A stretch of 64,000 nucleotides of DNA from Serratia marcescens (GTDB lineage Bacteria > Pseudomonadota > Gammaproteobacteria > Enterobacterales > Enterobacteriaceae). A model generated the notes under the pieces. The model ran no database searches, had not been told where the DNA came from, and saw only the letters and a list, made by a program, of their open reading frames with translations. Below are positions 45,771 through 56,626 of this stretch, piece after piece. The stretch lies in NCBI RefSeq assembly GCF_006715005.1, contig NZ_VFMJ01000001.1, positions 2,108,001 to 2,172,000 of the forward strand, written 5' to 3'. How positions within the stretch are numbered: the first letter of the stretch is position 1; the number at the start of each line of letters is the position of its first letter. Both the position numbers and the translations under genes were made by a program.

Positions 45771-48700
45771 TCAATCATCTCCAGAAGTGCCTGTAATGGG
45801 TGGCGCACGCCATTGCCCTCGATGCGTTTCACCTGGCTGCGGCAGGAATAGCCGGTCGCCAGGCAGCGCTGCCTTGGCAAACGCTGCAGTGTCGGGTGCC
45901 ATGATAACTCATAAATGCCGAGCGAGTTTTGCAGGTTCTTGGCTTCGTGGCCGTAAGTCCCCGCCATGCCGCAGCAGCCGACGCTGACGTTTTCCAGTTT
46001 GGCGCCGAAGCGGGCGAAGATCGCCGCCCACTGTTGGCCGCTGGCCGGCAGCGCGGTGGTTTCGGTGCAGTGGCCGAACAGATACCACGGCTCGCCGGTC
46101 GCCGGCTGTTCGGCGCGATCCGCGATCCGCTGCTGCAGCCATTCATGCACCAGCTGCACCTGGAAATCGCCGCGCTCAGCGCCGAGGATCTCGCGGTATT
46201 CGTCGCGGTAACACAGCACCAGTGCCGGATCGACGCCCACCAGCGGCATGTCGAGCTGCGCTACGCGGTTGAGAAAATCGGCGGTTTTGCGCGCGGTGCG
46301 GGCAAAGCGCGTCAGGAAACCTTTCACATGCTGCGCCTTGCCGTTCGGCGAGAACGGCAGCAGCACCGGTTTATAGCCGAGCTTCTCCACCAGGCGGACA
46401 AAGTCCGCCACCACTTTGGCGTCGTAATAGCTGGTGAACGGATCCTGGACGATCAGCACGTGATCTGCGCGCTGATCGGCGCTCAGCCCTTCCAGCTGCT
46501 CCAGCGTCAGCGTGGTCGCGCGGTGGCCGGACAGCTGCTGACGCAGCGTCGGGCTGGACAGCAGCGGCAGATCGACCATGCCGATGGCGTTGCGGCTCAT
46601 CTCCCGCAGCCACGGCTGGCGGAAGAAGAAGTTGAACACCTTCGGCGCGCGGGCCATCAATGGGGTATAGCTCTCCACGCCGGCGACCATGTAGTCGCTT
46701 ACCGGGCGCAGATAACGGGTGTGGTAGAGCTGCAGGAAGCGCGAACGGAATCCCGGCACGTCAATCTTGATCGGGCACTGGGTGGAGCAGGCCTTGCAGG
46801 CCAGGCAGCCGGACATCGCCTCTTTCACTTCGTGCGAGAAGTCATACTCGCCCTTGCCCGCGTGCCAGCTGTTGCGGGTCTTTTCGATCAAACCGCGCAG
46901 GCTGACTCGTTGCTGCGGCAGCTGTTCCTCCAGCGCCAAAGGATCGACGCCCTGCTCGGCCAACAGACGCAGCCACTCGCGCACCAGCGTCGCCCGCCCT
47001 TTCGGTGAATGAATGCGGTTGCCGCTGATCTTCATCGACGGGCACATCGGGCTGCGCACGTCGAAGTTGAAGCACAGGCCGTTGCCGTTACACTCCAGCG
47101 CGCCGCGGAACGAAGTGCGCACCTCGACCGGGATCTGACGATCGAAGGTGCCGCGTTTAACCGCGTCCACCTGCATCATCGGCGCATCTACCGCCAGTGG
47201 CGAACAGATCTTGCCCGGGTTCAGCCGGTTATCCGGATCAAACGCCGCCTTGATGCGGCGCAGCTCTTCATACAGCGTTTCCCCGAAGAACTCAGGGCTG
47301 TACTCGGCACGGAAGCCCTTACCGTGCTCACCCCACAGCAGGCCGCCGTATTTGGCGGTCAGCGCCACCACCTGATCGGAGATCTGCTTCATCAGCACTT
47401 CCTGCTGCGGGTCGCACATGTCGAGCGCCGGGCGCACGTGCAGCACCCCGGCGTCGACGTGGCCGAACATGCCGTAGCTCAGGTGGTGGTCGTCGAGCAG
47501 TTGACGGAATTCGACGATATAGTCCGCCAGGTGTTGCGGCGGCACGCAGGTGTCCTCGGCGAACGGAATCGGCTTGGCGCGCCCCTTGGCGTTGCCCAGC
47601 AGCCCGACCGCCTTCTTGCGCATGTTGTAAATGCGCTCGATGCCGACCAGATCGCCGCAGATCTGGTACCCGATCACACCGCCCTGCCGCTGCCCGATCA
47701 GTTCATCCAGCCGTTGGCACAGCGTCTCCATCTGACCGTCGATCAGCGCCCGATCGTCGCCGGCGAACTCAACGATGTTCAGCCCCAGCATCTCTTTATC
47801 CGGCACGTCGGCGATCAGTTCGTTCACCGAGTGCCAAACGATGTCTTCACGCGCCAGGTTCAGCACCTTGGAATCGATGGTTTCCACCGACAGCGCCTTG
47901 GCTTCGACCATAAAGGGCGCATTGCGCAGCGCCGAGTCGAAGGAGTCATACTTCACGTTGACCAGGCGGCGCACTTTCGGCAGCGGCGTGATATCCAGCC
48001 GCGCCTCGGTGATAAACGCCAGCGTGCCTTCGGCGCCGGTCAGGATGCGCGTCAGATCGAAAGTTTGCAGATCGTCGCTCAGCACATGGCGCAGATCGTA
48101 ACCGGTGAGGAAGCGGTTGAGTTTGGGGAATTTCTCGAGGATCAGCGCACGCTGCTCGCGGCAGCGGTTGAGCACCGTGCGGTAGATGCGCCCTTCGGCG
48201 GTCTCTTCCAGAGCAATCGTTTCCGCCAGCGCCGTCGGCATGGCGCGGGTATCGATCATCTCACCGCCCAGCAGCACCGCCCGCAGGCCTAACACGTGAT
48301 CGGAGGTTTTGCCGTACACCAACGAGCCCTGGCCGGAGGCGTCGGTGTTGATCATGCCGCCCAGCGTGGCGCGGTTGCTGGTGGACAGTTCCGGCGAGAA
48401 GAAATAGCCGAACGGCCGCAGATACTGATTCAGCTGATCCTTGATGACGCCGGCTTCGACTTTTACCCAGCCTTGTTCGACGTTGATTTCCAGAATGCGG
48501 TTCATATGGCGCGACATATCGACCACGATGCCGGTATTGAGCGACTGGCCGTTGGTGCCGGTGCCGCCGCCGCGCGGGCTGAAGGTCAGCGTCTTGAATC
48601 GCTCCTCCCCGGCCAGGCGGGCGATCAGCGCCACGTCGGCGGTGGAACGGGGGAACACCACCGCATCGGGCAACAGCTGATAGATGCTGTTGTCGGTAGC

Positions 48701-48823
48701 CATCGTCAGCCGGTCAGCGTAGCTGGTGGCGGTATCGCCGTTGAATCCGTTTTGCTTCAGTGCTTCCAAAAAGTCGAGCACCCGTTGAACGAGGCCGGGC
48801 GCCTGAGAAATCTGTGGGATCAT
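45767..48823 (-). CDS. ydiJ: FAD/Fe-S oxidoreductase YdiJ (D-2-hydroxyglutarate dehydrogenase type)
   Basis: A 1018-aa multidomain enzyme. Residues about 20-290 form the FAD-binding PCMH domain ('FSPRGGGTGTNGQSLNTGIV'), 290-540 the linked-oxidase C-terminal domain ending 'LNPGKICSPL', and after that a ferredoxin module with 'CLACKACSTQCP' near 665-676 and a C-terminal CCG-type domain ('VSVGCCGMAGTYG'). E. coli YdiJ oxidises D-2-hydroxyglutarate. A second FeS motif is only partly visible. It is followed by menI in an overlapping pair and preceded by a 19-bp palindrome. Confidence 0.93.
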   Translation of the reverse strand: MIPQISQAPGLVQRVLDFLEALKQNGFNGDTATSYADRLTMATDNSIYQLLPDAVVFPRSTADVALIARLAGEERFKTLTFSPRGGGTGTNGQSLNTGIVVDMSRHMNRILEINVEQGWVKVEAGVIKDQLNQYLRPFGYFFSPELSTSNRATLGGMINTDASGQGSLVYGKTSDHVLGLRAVLLGGEMIDTRAMPTALAETIALEETAEGRIYRTVLNRCREQRALILEKFPKLNRFLTGYDLRHVLSDDLQTFDLTRILTGAEGTLAFITEARLDITPLPKVRRLVNVKYDSFDSALRNAPFMVEAKALSVETIDSKVLNLAREDIVWHSVNELIADVPDKEMLGLNIVEFAGDDRALIDGQMETLCQRLDELIGQRQGGVIGYQICGDLVGIERIYNMRKKAVGLLGNAKGRAKPIPFAEDTCVPPQHLADYIVEFRQLLDDHHLSYGMFGHVDAGVLHVRPALDMCDPQQEVLMKQISDQVVALTAKYGGLLWGEHGKGFRAEYSPEFFGETLYEELRRIKAAFDPDNRLNPGKICSPLAVDAPMMQVDAVKRGTFDRQIPVEVRTSFRGALECNGNGLCFNFDVRSPMCPSMKISGNRIHSPKGRATLVREWLRLLAEQGVDPLALEEQLPQQRVSLRGLIEKTRNSWHAGKGEYDFSHEVKEAMSGCLACKACSTQCPIKIDVPGFRSRFLQLYHTRYLRPVSDYMVAGVESYTPLMARAPKVFNFFFRQPWLREMSRNAIGMVDLPLLSSPTLRQQLSGHRATTLTLEQLEGLSADQRADHVLIVQDPFTSYYDAKVVADFVRLVEKLGYKPVLLPFSPNGKAQHVKGFLTRFARTARKTADFLNRVAQLDMPLVGVDPALVLCYRDEYREILGAERGDFQVQLVHEWLQQRIADRAEQPATGEPWYLFGHCTETTALPASGQQWAAIFARFGAKLENVSVGCCGMAGTYGHEAKNLQNSLGIYELSWHPTLQRLPRQRCLATGYSCRSQVKRIEGNGVRHPLQALLEMIE

Positions 48824-48902
48824 TCGCTTTTTTGACCCTGTCCGTCTATTTTTTATGCGCTGATGTACGCTGAATCGGGCCTTTAATTCAGACCCACCCT
48901 AT

Positions 48903-48921
48903 TTTTTAGTGACACTAAAAA
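48903..48921. promoter_or_regulatory. 19-bp palindrome upstream of ydiJ
   Basis: TTTTTAGTG-A-CACTAAAAA is a perfect inverted repeat 80 bp before the ydiJ start; a further half-site TTTAGTG is at 48934-48940. A possible minus-strand -10 (TATGTT) lies between the palindrome and this half-site, so a protein bound at the palindrome would cover the transcription start. Confidence 0.6.
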
Positions 48922-49068
48922 CTAACATACTCGTTTAGTGAAGGCATTCACATTATTACCGCCCTGCGAGCGCCGCCACAGGCGGCCGCCCGGCGGTGAT
49001 AAACCGACCGACAGGCACCCCGATACCCCGGTGCCAGGGATTTAATTGACCAGGATGAGAAGCCACTG

Positions 49069-50169
49069 ATGCCACTCCCGCAATCGCGTTACGACTTACC
49101 GCGAATTATTTTCGGCGTGCTGTTTATCGCCATCATGATCGTCGCCTGTTTTTGGGTGATCCAACCGTTTATTCTCGGCTTCGCCTGGGCGGGCATGGTG
49201 GTGATCGCCACCTGGCCGCTGCTGCTCAAACTGCAAAAGCTGCTGTGGGGCCGCCGCTCGCTGGCGGTGCTGGTCATGACCCTGCTGCTGATCCTGCTGT
49301 TCATTCTGCCTATCTCCCTGCTGATCAGCAGCGTGGTGGATAACAGCGCACCGCTGATCGCCTGGGCCAGTTCGCCGGGCAAGCTGCATATTCCCGATCT
49401 CGCCTGGCTGCAGTCCGTGCCGATGATCGGCGACAGGCTCTACACCAGCTACCACACGCTGATCAACGCCGGCGGCGCCGCGCTGCTGGCGAAAGTGCAG
49501 CCGTACTTCGGCCAGACCGCCACCTGGTTCGTGGCGCAGGCGGCGCATATCGGCCGTCTGCTGCTGCACTGCGCGCTGATGCTGCTGTTCAGCGCATTGC
49601 TGTATGCGCGCGGCGAGCAGGTAGCGCTGGGTATCCGCCACTTTGCGGTGCGCCTCGGTTCTGCACGCGGCGATGCGGCGGTGCTGCTGGGTGGCCAGGC
49701 GATCCGCGCCGTCGCGCTGGGCGTAGTGGTGACGGCGCTGGTGCAGTCAGTACTGGGCGGTATCGGTCTGGCGGTGAGCGGCATTCCGGCCGCCACCTTG
49801 TTGACGATGCTGATCTTTATCTGCTGCGTAGCGCAATTGGGGCCACTGTTGGTGCTGGTGCCGGCCATCATCTGGCTGTACTGGCATGGCGACACCACCT
49901 GGGGCACCGTGTTACTGGTCTGGAGCTGCGTGGTAGCAACGCTGGATAACGTGCTGCGCCCGGTGCTGATCCGTATGGGCGCCGACCTGCCGCTGCTGCT
50001 GATCCTGTCCGGCGTTATCGGCGGCTTGCTGGCCTTCGGCATGATCGGCCTGTTCATCGGCCCGGTGGTGTTGGCAGTATCTTATCGCCTGCTGACCGCC
50101 TGGATGAATGAAGCGCCGGAGCCGACCACCGCGCCGGAGCAAGTCATCGAAGATCTGGAAAAACGCTAA
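49069..50169 (+). CDS. ydiK: AI-2E family transporter YdiK
   Basis: A 366-aa inner membrane protein of the AI-2E transporter (TqsA/PerM) superfamily with about seven to eight membrane segments: two at 15-60, one near 65-90, a periplasmic or amphipathic stretch at 95-165, then 'IGRLLLHCALMLLFSALLYA' and four more helices up to 345. The substrate is unknown. E. coli ydiK is in the PurR regulon; I see no clear PurR box here. Confidence 0.92.
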   Translation: MPLPQSRYDLPRIIFGVLFIAIMIVACFWVIQPFILGFAWAGMVVIATWPLLLKLQKLLWGRRSLAVLVMTLLLILLFILPISLLISSVVDNSAPLIAWASSPGKLHIPDLAWLQSVPMIGDRLYTSYHTLINAGGAALLAKVQPYFGQTATWFVAQAAHIGRLLLHCALMLLFSALLYARGEQVALGIRHFAVRLGSARGDAAVLLGGQAIRAVALGVVVTALVQSVLGGIGLAVSGIPAATLLTMLIFICCVAQLGPLLVLVPAIIWLYWHGDTTWGTVLLVWSCVVATLDNVLRPVLIRMGADLPLLLILSGVIGGLLAFGMIGLFIGPVVLAVSYRLLTAWMNEAPEPTTAPEQVIEDLEKR

Positions 50170-50177
50170 TTCCCCCT

Positions 50178-50205
50178 TCCGCCCGCATCGTCGGGCGGAA
50201 TATTT
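50178..50205 (+). terminator. Terminator-like hairpin after ydiK
   Basis: Perfect 9-bp stem TTCCGCCCG/CGGGCGGAA with 6-nt loop; the tail TATTT is short. Confidence 0.65.
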
Positions 50206-50370
50206 CCCCCCGTCATTATTCCTACCTCATTCGAGTAATATCTACGCCAAATATAATGCCGCGATATATTGATTGAGGCCCGGCGAATGAAAGGTGCAAT
50301 GTAAATCTCTGTTTGTTGCAAGCGGCAAAAAGAGATAACGCCCGCAAATAAAATGTGATGACGCTATCGA

Positions 50371-50386
50371 TTAGGATGATTCTTAA
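50371..50386. promoter_or_regulatory. RcsB-type box upstream of rprA
   Basis: TTAGGATGATTCTTAA is an imperfect inverted repeat resembling RcsB boxes, centred about 45 bp upstream of the rprA start. RcsB activation of rprA is established in E. coli. Confidence 0.65.
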
Positions 50387-50423
50387 TGACTAGTCGCGTT
50401 CAAAAATCTAGTATTATGGCCAT

Positions 50424-50532
50424 CTATTGCTTCAAATCACTGATTTTAAAGCAACCTTTCTGAACAATGTAATGCCATACATGTGAATTGCTGTGTGTAG
50501 TCTTTGCCCATCTCCTACGGTGGGCTTTTTTT
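50424..50532 (+). ncRNA. rprA: RprA regulatory small RNA
   Basis: The 3' half GAATTGCTGTGTGTAGTC followed by TTTGCCCATCTCC and the terminator hairpin GCCCA/TGGGC with T8 is almost identical to E. coli RprA, and the gene lies between ydiK and ppsA as in E. coli (between ydiK and ydiL there). A -10 TATTAT at 50412-50417 sets the 5' end near 50424. The 5' half is diverged but still folds into a hairpin (TTGCTT/AAAGCAA arms, 50427-50454). RprA is an Hfq-dependent activator of rpoS translation, induced by the Rcs envelope-stress system. Confidence 0.9.
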
Positions 50533-50584
50533 TATTCTTTTTTCGCCAAATTGATTATTTTACGCGCCGTTATTTACATTCAGA

Positions 50585-50614
50585 AATAAAAAGGCCGCAG
50601 CGTTAACTGCGGCC
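50585..50614 (-). terminator. Terminator after ppsA
   Basis: Minus-strand GGCCGCAG/CTGCGGCC stem with TTTTTATTT tail. Confidence 0.85.
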
Positions 50615-50644
50615 CGGCGTTAATGCCTTAGCGATGCCGAGGCA

Positions 50645-53023
<2,379 letters not shown>

Positions 53024-53106
53024 CGAGACAATCCTTATTGCTATCAGTAGGGTAAAGACGGATTTAATTCGCTTGCTTTACGGCGCCGCTAACACGGAGC
53101 CGAATC

Positions 53107-53152
53107 AGACTAGCACACTGATCTGGGGAAAATGGAAAGGTGAATCGATCAA
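53107..53152 (-). promoter_or_regulatory. ppsA promoter with upstream Cra site
   Basis: On the minus strand TGTGCTAGTCT forms an extended -10 (hexamer at 53107-53112), with start near 53100. GGTGAATCGATCAA (53139-53152, plus strand) fits all 14 positions of the Cra consensus RSTGAAWCSNTHHW and is centred about 46 bp upstream of the start, an activating position. Cra activation of ppsA is established in E. coli. Confidence 0.78.
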
Positions 53153-53203
53153 CCCACTGAAGAAAGTGGTTTTTAAGAGAATGTCCTAACCGGCTGATTT
53201 GCC

Positions 53204-53218
53204 TGGGAACCGTTCCCA
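53204..53218. promoter_or_regulatory. 15-bp palindrome between ppsA and ppsR
   Basis: TGGGAAC-C-GTTCCCA is a perfect inverted repeat, about 180 bp from ppsA and 305 bp from ppsR. It resembles operators of LacI/GalR-type regulators but I cannot assign a protein. Confidence 0.5.
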
Positions 53219-53522
53219 ATCGCACGAAAAGCTTAGTTCTCAACAAATTACGTTGTTTTTAAACTTCTGTTTTAATGACCACGCAAACGCTACCGTTTTT
53301 GGTGAAAATAGCGGCAAATTGGCGTTTCGGATCGAAAAGCGTCGCTGCGCCACGATTTTTACCGCCGCCAAAGCGCGCTTTTCTTCACGCGCCGCCGCAA
53401 GGCGGTTTACCGCCGCGCCGTCACAATTTTTTCCCTCGCCCCTTTACCGACGAATCGTCTGCAGCTCATGATATTGGCAGTGATCAACTGCAGGAACACC
53501 GTTTTCAGGTAAGGAGCCTCGG

Positions 53523-54344
53523 GTGGAAAGAAGCGTTTTTTATATTTCGGATGGTACGGCGATCACCGCCGAAGTGCTGGGGCACGCGGTGCTGTCGCAG
53601 TTCCCGGTCACGGCAACCACGTACACCTTGCCATTTGTCGAAACCGAGGCCCGTGCACGCGCAGTTCGCCAACAAATTGATGATATCTATAATGAAACCG
53701 GCGTGCGGCCGCTGGTGTTTTACTCCATCATCTCGCCGGAAGTGCGCGACGTGATCGTCCAGAGCCAGGGCTTCTGTCAGGATATCGTGCAGGCGCTGGT
53801 CGGCCCGCTGCAGGGCGAGCTGGACGTGGAACCGACGCCGGTGCCGAACCGCACCCACGGCCTGACCGCCAGCAACCTCGGCAAGTACGATGCGCGCATC
53901 GCCGCCATCGACTATACCCTGGCGCACGATGACGGCATTTCGCTGCGCAACCTCGATCAGGCGCAGGTGATCCTGCTCGGCGTGTCGCGCTGCGGCAAAA
54001 CCCCCACCAGTCTCTATCTGGCGATGCAGTTCGGCATCCGCGCCGCCAACTACCCGTTTATCGCCGATGATATGGACAATTTGCACCTGCCGGCTTCGCT
54101 GAAACCGTTTCAGCATAAATTATTCGGTCTGACCATCGATCCGGAGCGCCTGGCGGCGATCCGCGAAGAACGGCGCGAAAACAGCCGTTACGCCTCATTG
54201 CGCCAGTGCCGCATGGAGATCGCCGAAGTCGAGGCGCTGTTCCGCAAAAATCAGATCCGCTACCTCAATACCACCAACTATTCGGTCGAAGAGATCTCCA
54301 CCAAAATCCTCGATATCCTCGGTATGAGCCGCCGCATGTTCTGA
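53523..54344 (+). CDS. ppsR: PEP synthase regulatory protein PpsR (kinase/phosphotransferase)
   Basis: A 273-aa bifunctional DUF299 enzyme that inactivates PpsA by ADP-dependent phosphorylation of the Thr next to its catalytic His, and reactivates it by phosphate-dependent removal. [20 protein letters not shown] is typical, and the P-loop is '[15 protein letters not shown]' near 152-166. Start is GTG at 53523, preceded by AAGGAG. It is divergent from its target gene ppsA, as in E. coli. Confidence 0.96.
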   Translation: MERSVFYISDGTAITAEVLGHAVLSQFPVTATTYTLPFVETEARARAVRQQIDDIYNETGVRPLVFYSIISPEVRDVIVQSQGFCQDIVQALVGPLQGELDVEPTPVPNRTHGLTASNLGKYDARIAAIDYTLAHDDGISLRNLDQAQVILLGVSRCGKTPTSLYLAMQFGIRAANYPFIADDMDNLHLPASLKPFQHKLFGLTIDPERLAAIREERRENSRYASLRQCRMEIAEVEALFRKNQIRYLNTTNYSVEEISTKILDILGMSRRMF

Positions 54345-54541
54345 TCTTTTTCCCGCGGGGCCGTCGCGCCCCGCCGCCTGGCGTTTATTTCAGCAATAGC
54401 TGATTTTTTTGTGCTTTTTTTCGCGGCTTTGATCAACAGAACGCAATCTCTACGGTTGAATTCAGCGCTTTTTGCGTTATTGTGATCGCCATCACTTCCC
54501 GGCACTCCTGCCGCAGAGAAGAACAGTTTCCAGGGAACAGC

Positions 54542-55588
54542 ATGTACAAAACAGATGAACTGCGGACCGCGCGCATCGACAGCCTCGTCACGCCGCAAGC
54601 GTTGGCGGACAAGCTGCCGATCTCGGCGGCCGTTGCCGATAACGTGACAGCGTCACGAAAACGCATTGAAAAAATCCTCACCGGTGAAGACCGCCGCCTG
54701 TTGGTGGTGATAGGCCCCTGCTCCATCCACGATCTCGACGCCGCCGTCGATTACGCCGGCCGGCTGAACGCCCTGCGCGAACGCTACCAGGATCGCCTGG
54801 AGATCGTGATGCGCACCTACTTCGAAAAACCGCGCACCGTCGTCGGCTGGAAAGGTCTGATCTCCGATCCAGCGCTGGACGGCACTTTCCAGGTCAACCG
54901 CGGCATCGAAATGGCGCGCCGCCTGCTGCTGGAAGTGAACCAGCTCGGCCTGCCGACTGCCACCGAATTTCTGGACATGGTGGTCGGCCAATACATCGCC
55001 GATCTGATCAGCTGGGGTGCCATCGGCGCACGCACCACCGAAAGCCAGATCCACCGTGAAATGGCTTCGGCGCTCTCTTGCCCGGTCGGCTTCAAAAACG
55101 GCACCGATGGCAACACTCGCATCGCCATCGACGCCATTCGCGCGGCGCGCGCCGGGCACATGTTCCTGTCGCCGGACAAACATGGCCAGATGACCATCTA
55201 CCAGACCAGCGGCAACCCGTATGGCCACATCATCATGCGCGGCGGCAAAACGCCGAACTACCACGCCAGCGACATCGCCACCGCCTGCGACAGCCTGCGC
55301 GAGTTCGATCTGCCTGAACACCTGGTGATCGACTTCAGCCACGGCAACTGCCAGAAGATGCACCGCCGCCAGCTGGAAGTGGCCGACAATGTCTGCCAGC
55401 AGATCCGCGCCGGCTCCGCCGCCATCACCGGCGTGATGGCGGAAAGCTTCCTGGTGGAAGGCACGCAGAAAATCGTCGCCGGCCAGCCGCTGACCTATGG
55501 CCAGTCGATCACCGATCCTTGCCTGAGCTGGTCCGACAGCGAACAGCTGCTGGCGATGCTGGCGGATGCGGTCGATAGCCGTTTCTAA
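54542..55588 (+). CDS. aroH: DAHP synthase, Trp-sensitive type (AroH)
   Basis: A 348-aa class I 3-deoxy-D-arabino-heptulosonate 7-phosphate synthase, first step of the shikimate pathway. 'LLVVIGPCSIHD' holds the metal-binding Cys61, 'YFEKPRTVVGWKGLISDP' the PEP site, 'GARTTESQIHREMASALSCP' and 'VGFKNGTDGN' the active-site loops, and 'IDFSHGNCQK' the metal His. AroH rather than AroF or AroG is inferred from length and from position after ppsR, as in E. coli. I do not see the TrpR operator found at E. coli aroH. ATG at 54542; the frame extends upstream to 54482. Confidence 0.93.
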   Translation: MYKTDELRTARIDSLVTPQALADKLPISAAVADNVTASRKRIEKILTGEDRRLLVVIGPCSIHDLDAAVDYAGRLNALRERYQDRLEIVMRTYFEKPRTVVGWKGLISDPALDGTFQVNRGIEMARRLLLEVNQLGLPTATEFLDMVVGQYIADLISWGAIGARTTESQIHREMASALSCPVGFKNGTDGNTRIAIDAIRAARAGHMFLSPDKHGQMTIYQTSGNPYGHIIMRGGKTPNYHASDIATACDSLREFDLPEHLVIDFSHGNCQKMHRRQLEVADNVCQQIRAGSAAITGVMAESFLVEGTQKIVAGQPLTYGQSITDPCLSWSDSEQLLAMLADAVDSRF

Positions 55589-55597
55589 CCCAGTAGA

Positions 55598-55623
55598 GGC
55601 CGGGGCCACGCCCCGGCTTTATT
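55598..55623 (+). terminator. Terminator after aroH
   Basis: GCCGGGGC/GCCCCGGC stem, 3-nt loop, TTTATT tail. Confidence 0.72.
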
Positions 55624-55693
55624 CCTTCTGCCCCGCTCATCTATACTGATCGCAACGCTTTAGCACCCGCCGAAATGCACCTGGAGCCCCGGC

Positions 55694-56179
55694 ATGATTC
55701 ACTCTCTGTTATCCATCCCCTGCGTCACGCTGCAGGGCGAGCAAAAAACGCTGGGAGATTTCCCGGCGCGCGCTTATCTGGTGGTCAACACCGCCAGCAA
55801 GTGCGGCTTCACCCCGCAATACCGCGGGCTGGAAAATTTGTGGCAATACTATCGTGAACGCGGCCTGGTGGTGCTCGGCTTCCCCTGCAACCAGTTTGGT
55901 TCTCAGGAGCCGGGCAGCCCGCTGGAGATCGCCAATTTTTGCAGCCTCAACTACGGCGTCAGTTTCCCGCTGTTCAACAAGATAGACGTTAACGGTCCCG
56001 GCGCACACCCGCTGTTCAATGAGCTGAAACGCCTGGCGCCCGGCATTCTGGGCAGCCGCCGCATCAAGTGGAATTTCACCAAGTTCCTGCTCACCGCCGA
56101 CGGCCAGCGCGTCACGCGTTTTGCACCGATCACCAAGCCCGAACGTCTGTTTGACCGCATCGAAACCCTGCTGAAATAA
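55694..56179 (+). CDS. Glutathione peroxidase family protein
   Basis: A 161-aa thioredoxin-fold peroxidase with cysteine in place of selenocysteine: 'VNTASKCGFTPQYRGLE' carries the peroxidatic Cys37, 'LGFPCNQFGSQEPGS' the conserved Cys65 and Gln, and 'IKWNFTKFLLTADGQ' the Trp and Asn of the catalytic tetrad. It lacks the roughly 20-residue insertion before WNF that E. coli BtuE has, so it resembles shorter Gpx proteins; in E. coli btuE belongs to the btuCED cluster, which would lie beyond selO. It reduces lipid or hydrogen peroxides, probably using thioredoxin. Confidence 0.9.
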   Translation: MIHSLLSIPCVTLQGEQKTLGDFPARAYLVVNTASKCGFTPQYRGLENLWQYYRERGLVVLGFPCNQFGSQEPGSPLEIANFCSLNYGVSFPLFNKIDVNGPGAHPLFNELKRLAPGILGSRRIKWNFTKFLLTADGQRVTRFAPITKPERLFDRIETLLK

Positions 56180-56285
56180 CGCCCCTTTTTTACGGGCCGA
56201 GTGCGCTCGGCCCGCCGCCGGATGTCCATTCGACAAAAAGGTTCCATCGGTAAGAAAATTTTCCTTGATGTAACCTTTCCTTCAC

Positions 56286-56304
56286 ATGATAATGATTCTC
56301 AGTT
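56286..56304. promoter_or_regulatory. Fur-type box upstream of hemP
   Basis: ATGATAATGATTCTCAGTT fits the Fur consensus well in its left half (GATAATGATT) and partly in the right. It is 40 bp before hemP and should repress the whole heme operon in iron-replete cells. Confidence 0.75.
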
Positions 56305-56344
56305 TGATATTAATTACCATTTAATGGTCTGTTTTATAAGCACA

Positions 56345-56533
56345 ATGATGATGGATACTGCCAACACGCCTACCCCCGCCGCCGCGGCCCCGACCGAGCA
56401 CAGCGCAAACGCGCCGCCCAGCTACGACAGCGCACAGCTGCTCGGCGCCGACGGCATCGCGTTCATTACCCATCAGGGCCAGCGCTATCAGCTGCGGCAG
56501 ACCAAAGCCGGGAAATTGATCCTGACCAAATAA
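56345..56533 (+). CDS. hemP: Hemin uptake protein HemP
   Basis: A 62-aa small protein of the HemP/YdiE family: a divergent Ala/Pro/Thr-rich N-terminus followed by the conserved 'SAQLLGADGIAFITHQGQRY' and the end 'LRQTKAGKLILTK'. It is found at the head of enterobacterial heme uptake operons and is strongly Fur-regulated; in some bacteria HemP/HmuP acts as an activator of the receptor gene. Three successive ATG codons (56345, 56348, 56351) make the exact start uncertain by two residues. Confidence 0.9.
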   Translation: MMMDTANTPTPAAAAPTEHSANAPPSYDSAQLLGADGIAFITHQGQRYQLRQTKAGKLILTK

Positions 56534-56626
56534 CCACAGAATCCTCAAACGCCAGCCACCCCGATCTTTTGATCCAGGCAGCCAGCAAATCTATTGATAT
56601 GTTTATTACATACGGAGAGTTGCACC

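Larger units (their letters stand above)
50206..50644. other. ydiK-ppsA gap holding rprA
   Basis: About 440 bp with the rprA gene and its regulatory site in the middle and the ppsA terminator at the right end. No ORF is supported. Confidence 0.7.
53024..53522. other. ppsA-ppsR divergent intergenic region
   Basis: 499 bp. It holds the ppsA promoter and Cra site, a small inverted repeat near 53154-53170, a 15-bp palindrome at 53204-53218, and GC-rich sequence from 53330 to 53460 leading to ppsR. No further gene is supported. Confidence 0.6.

Noticed and set aside
53199..53754. Plus-strand ORFs in the ppsA-ppsR gap running into ppsR
   Set aside because: They overlap ppsR in other frames and have no ribosome binding site; Arg/Pro-rich composition suggests chance.
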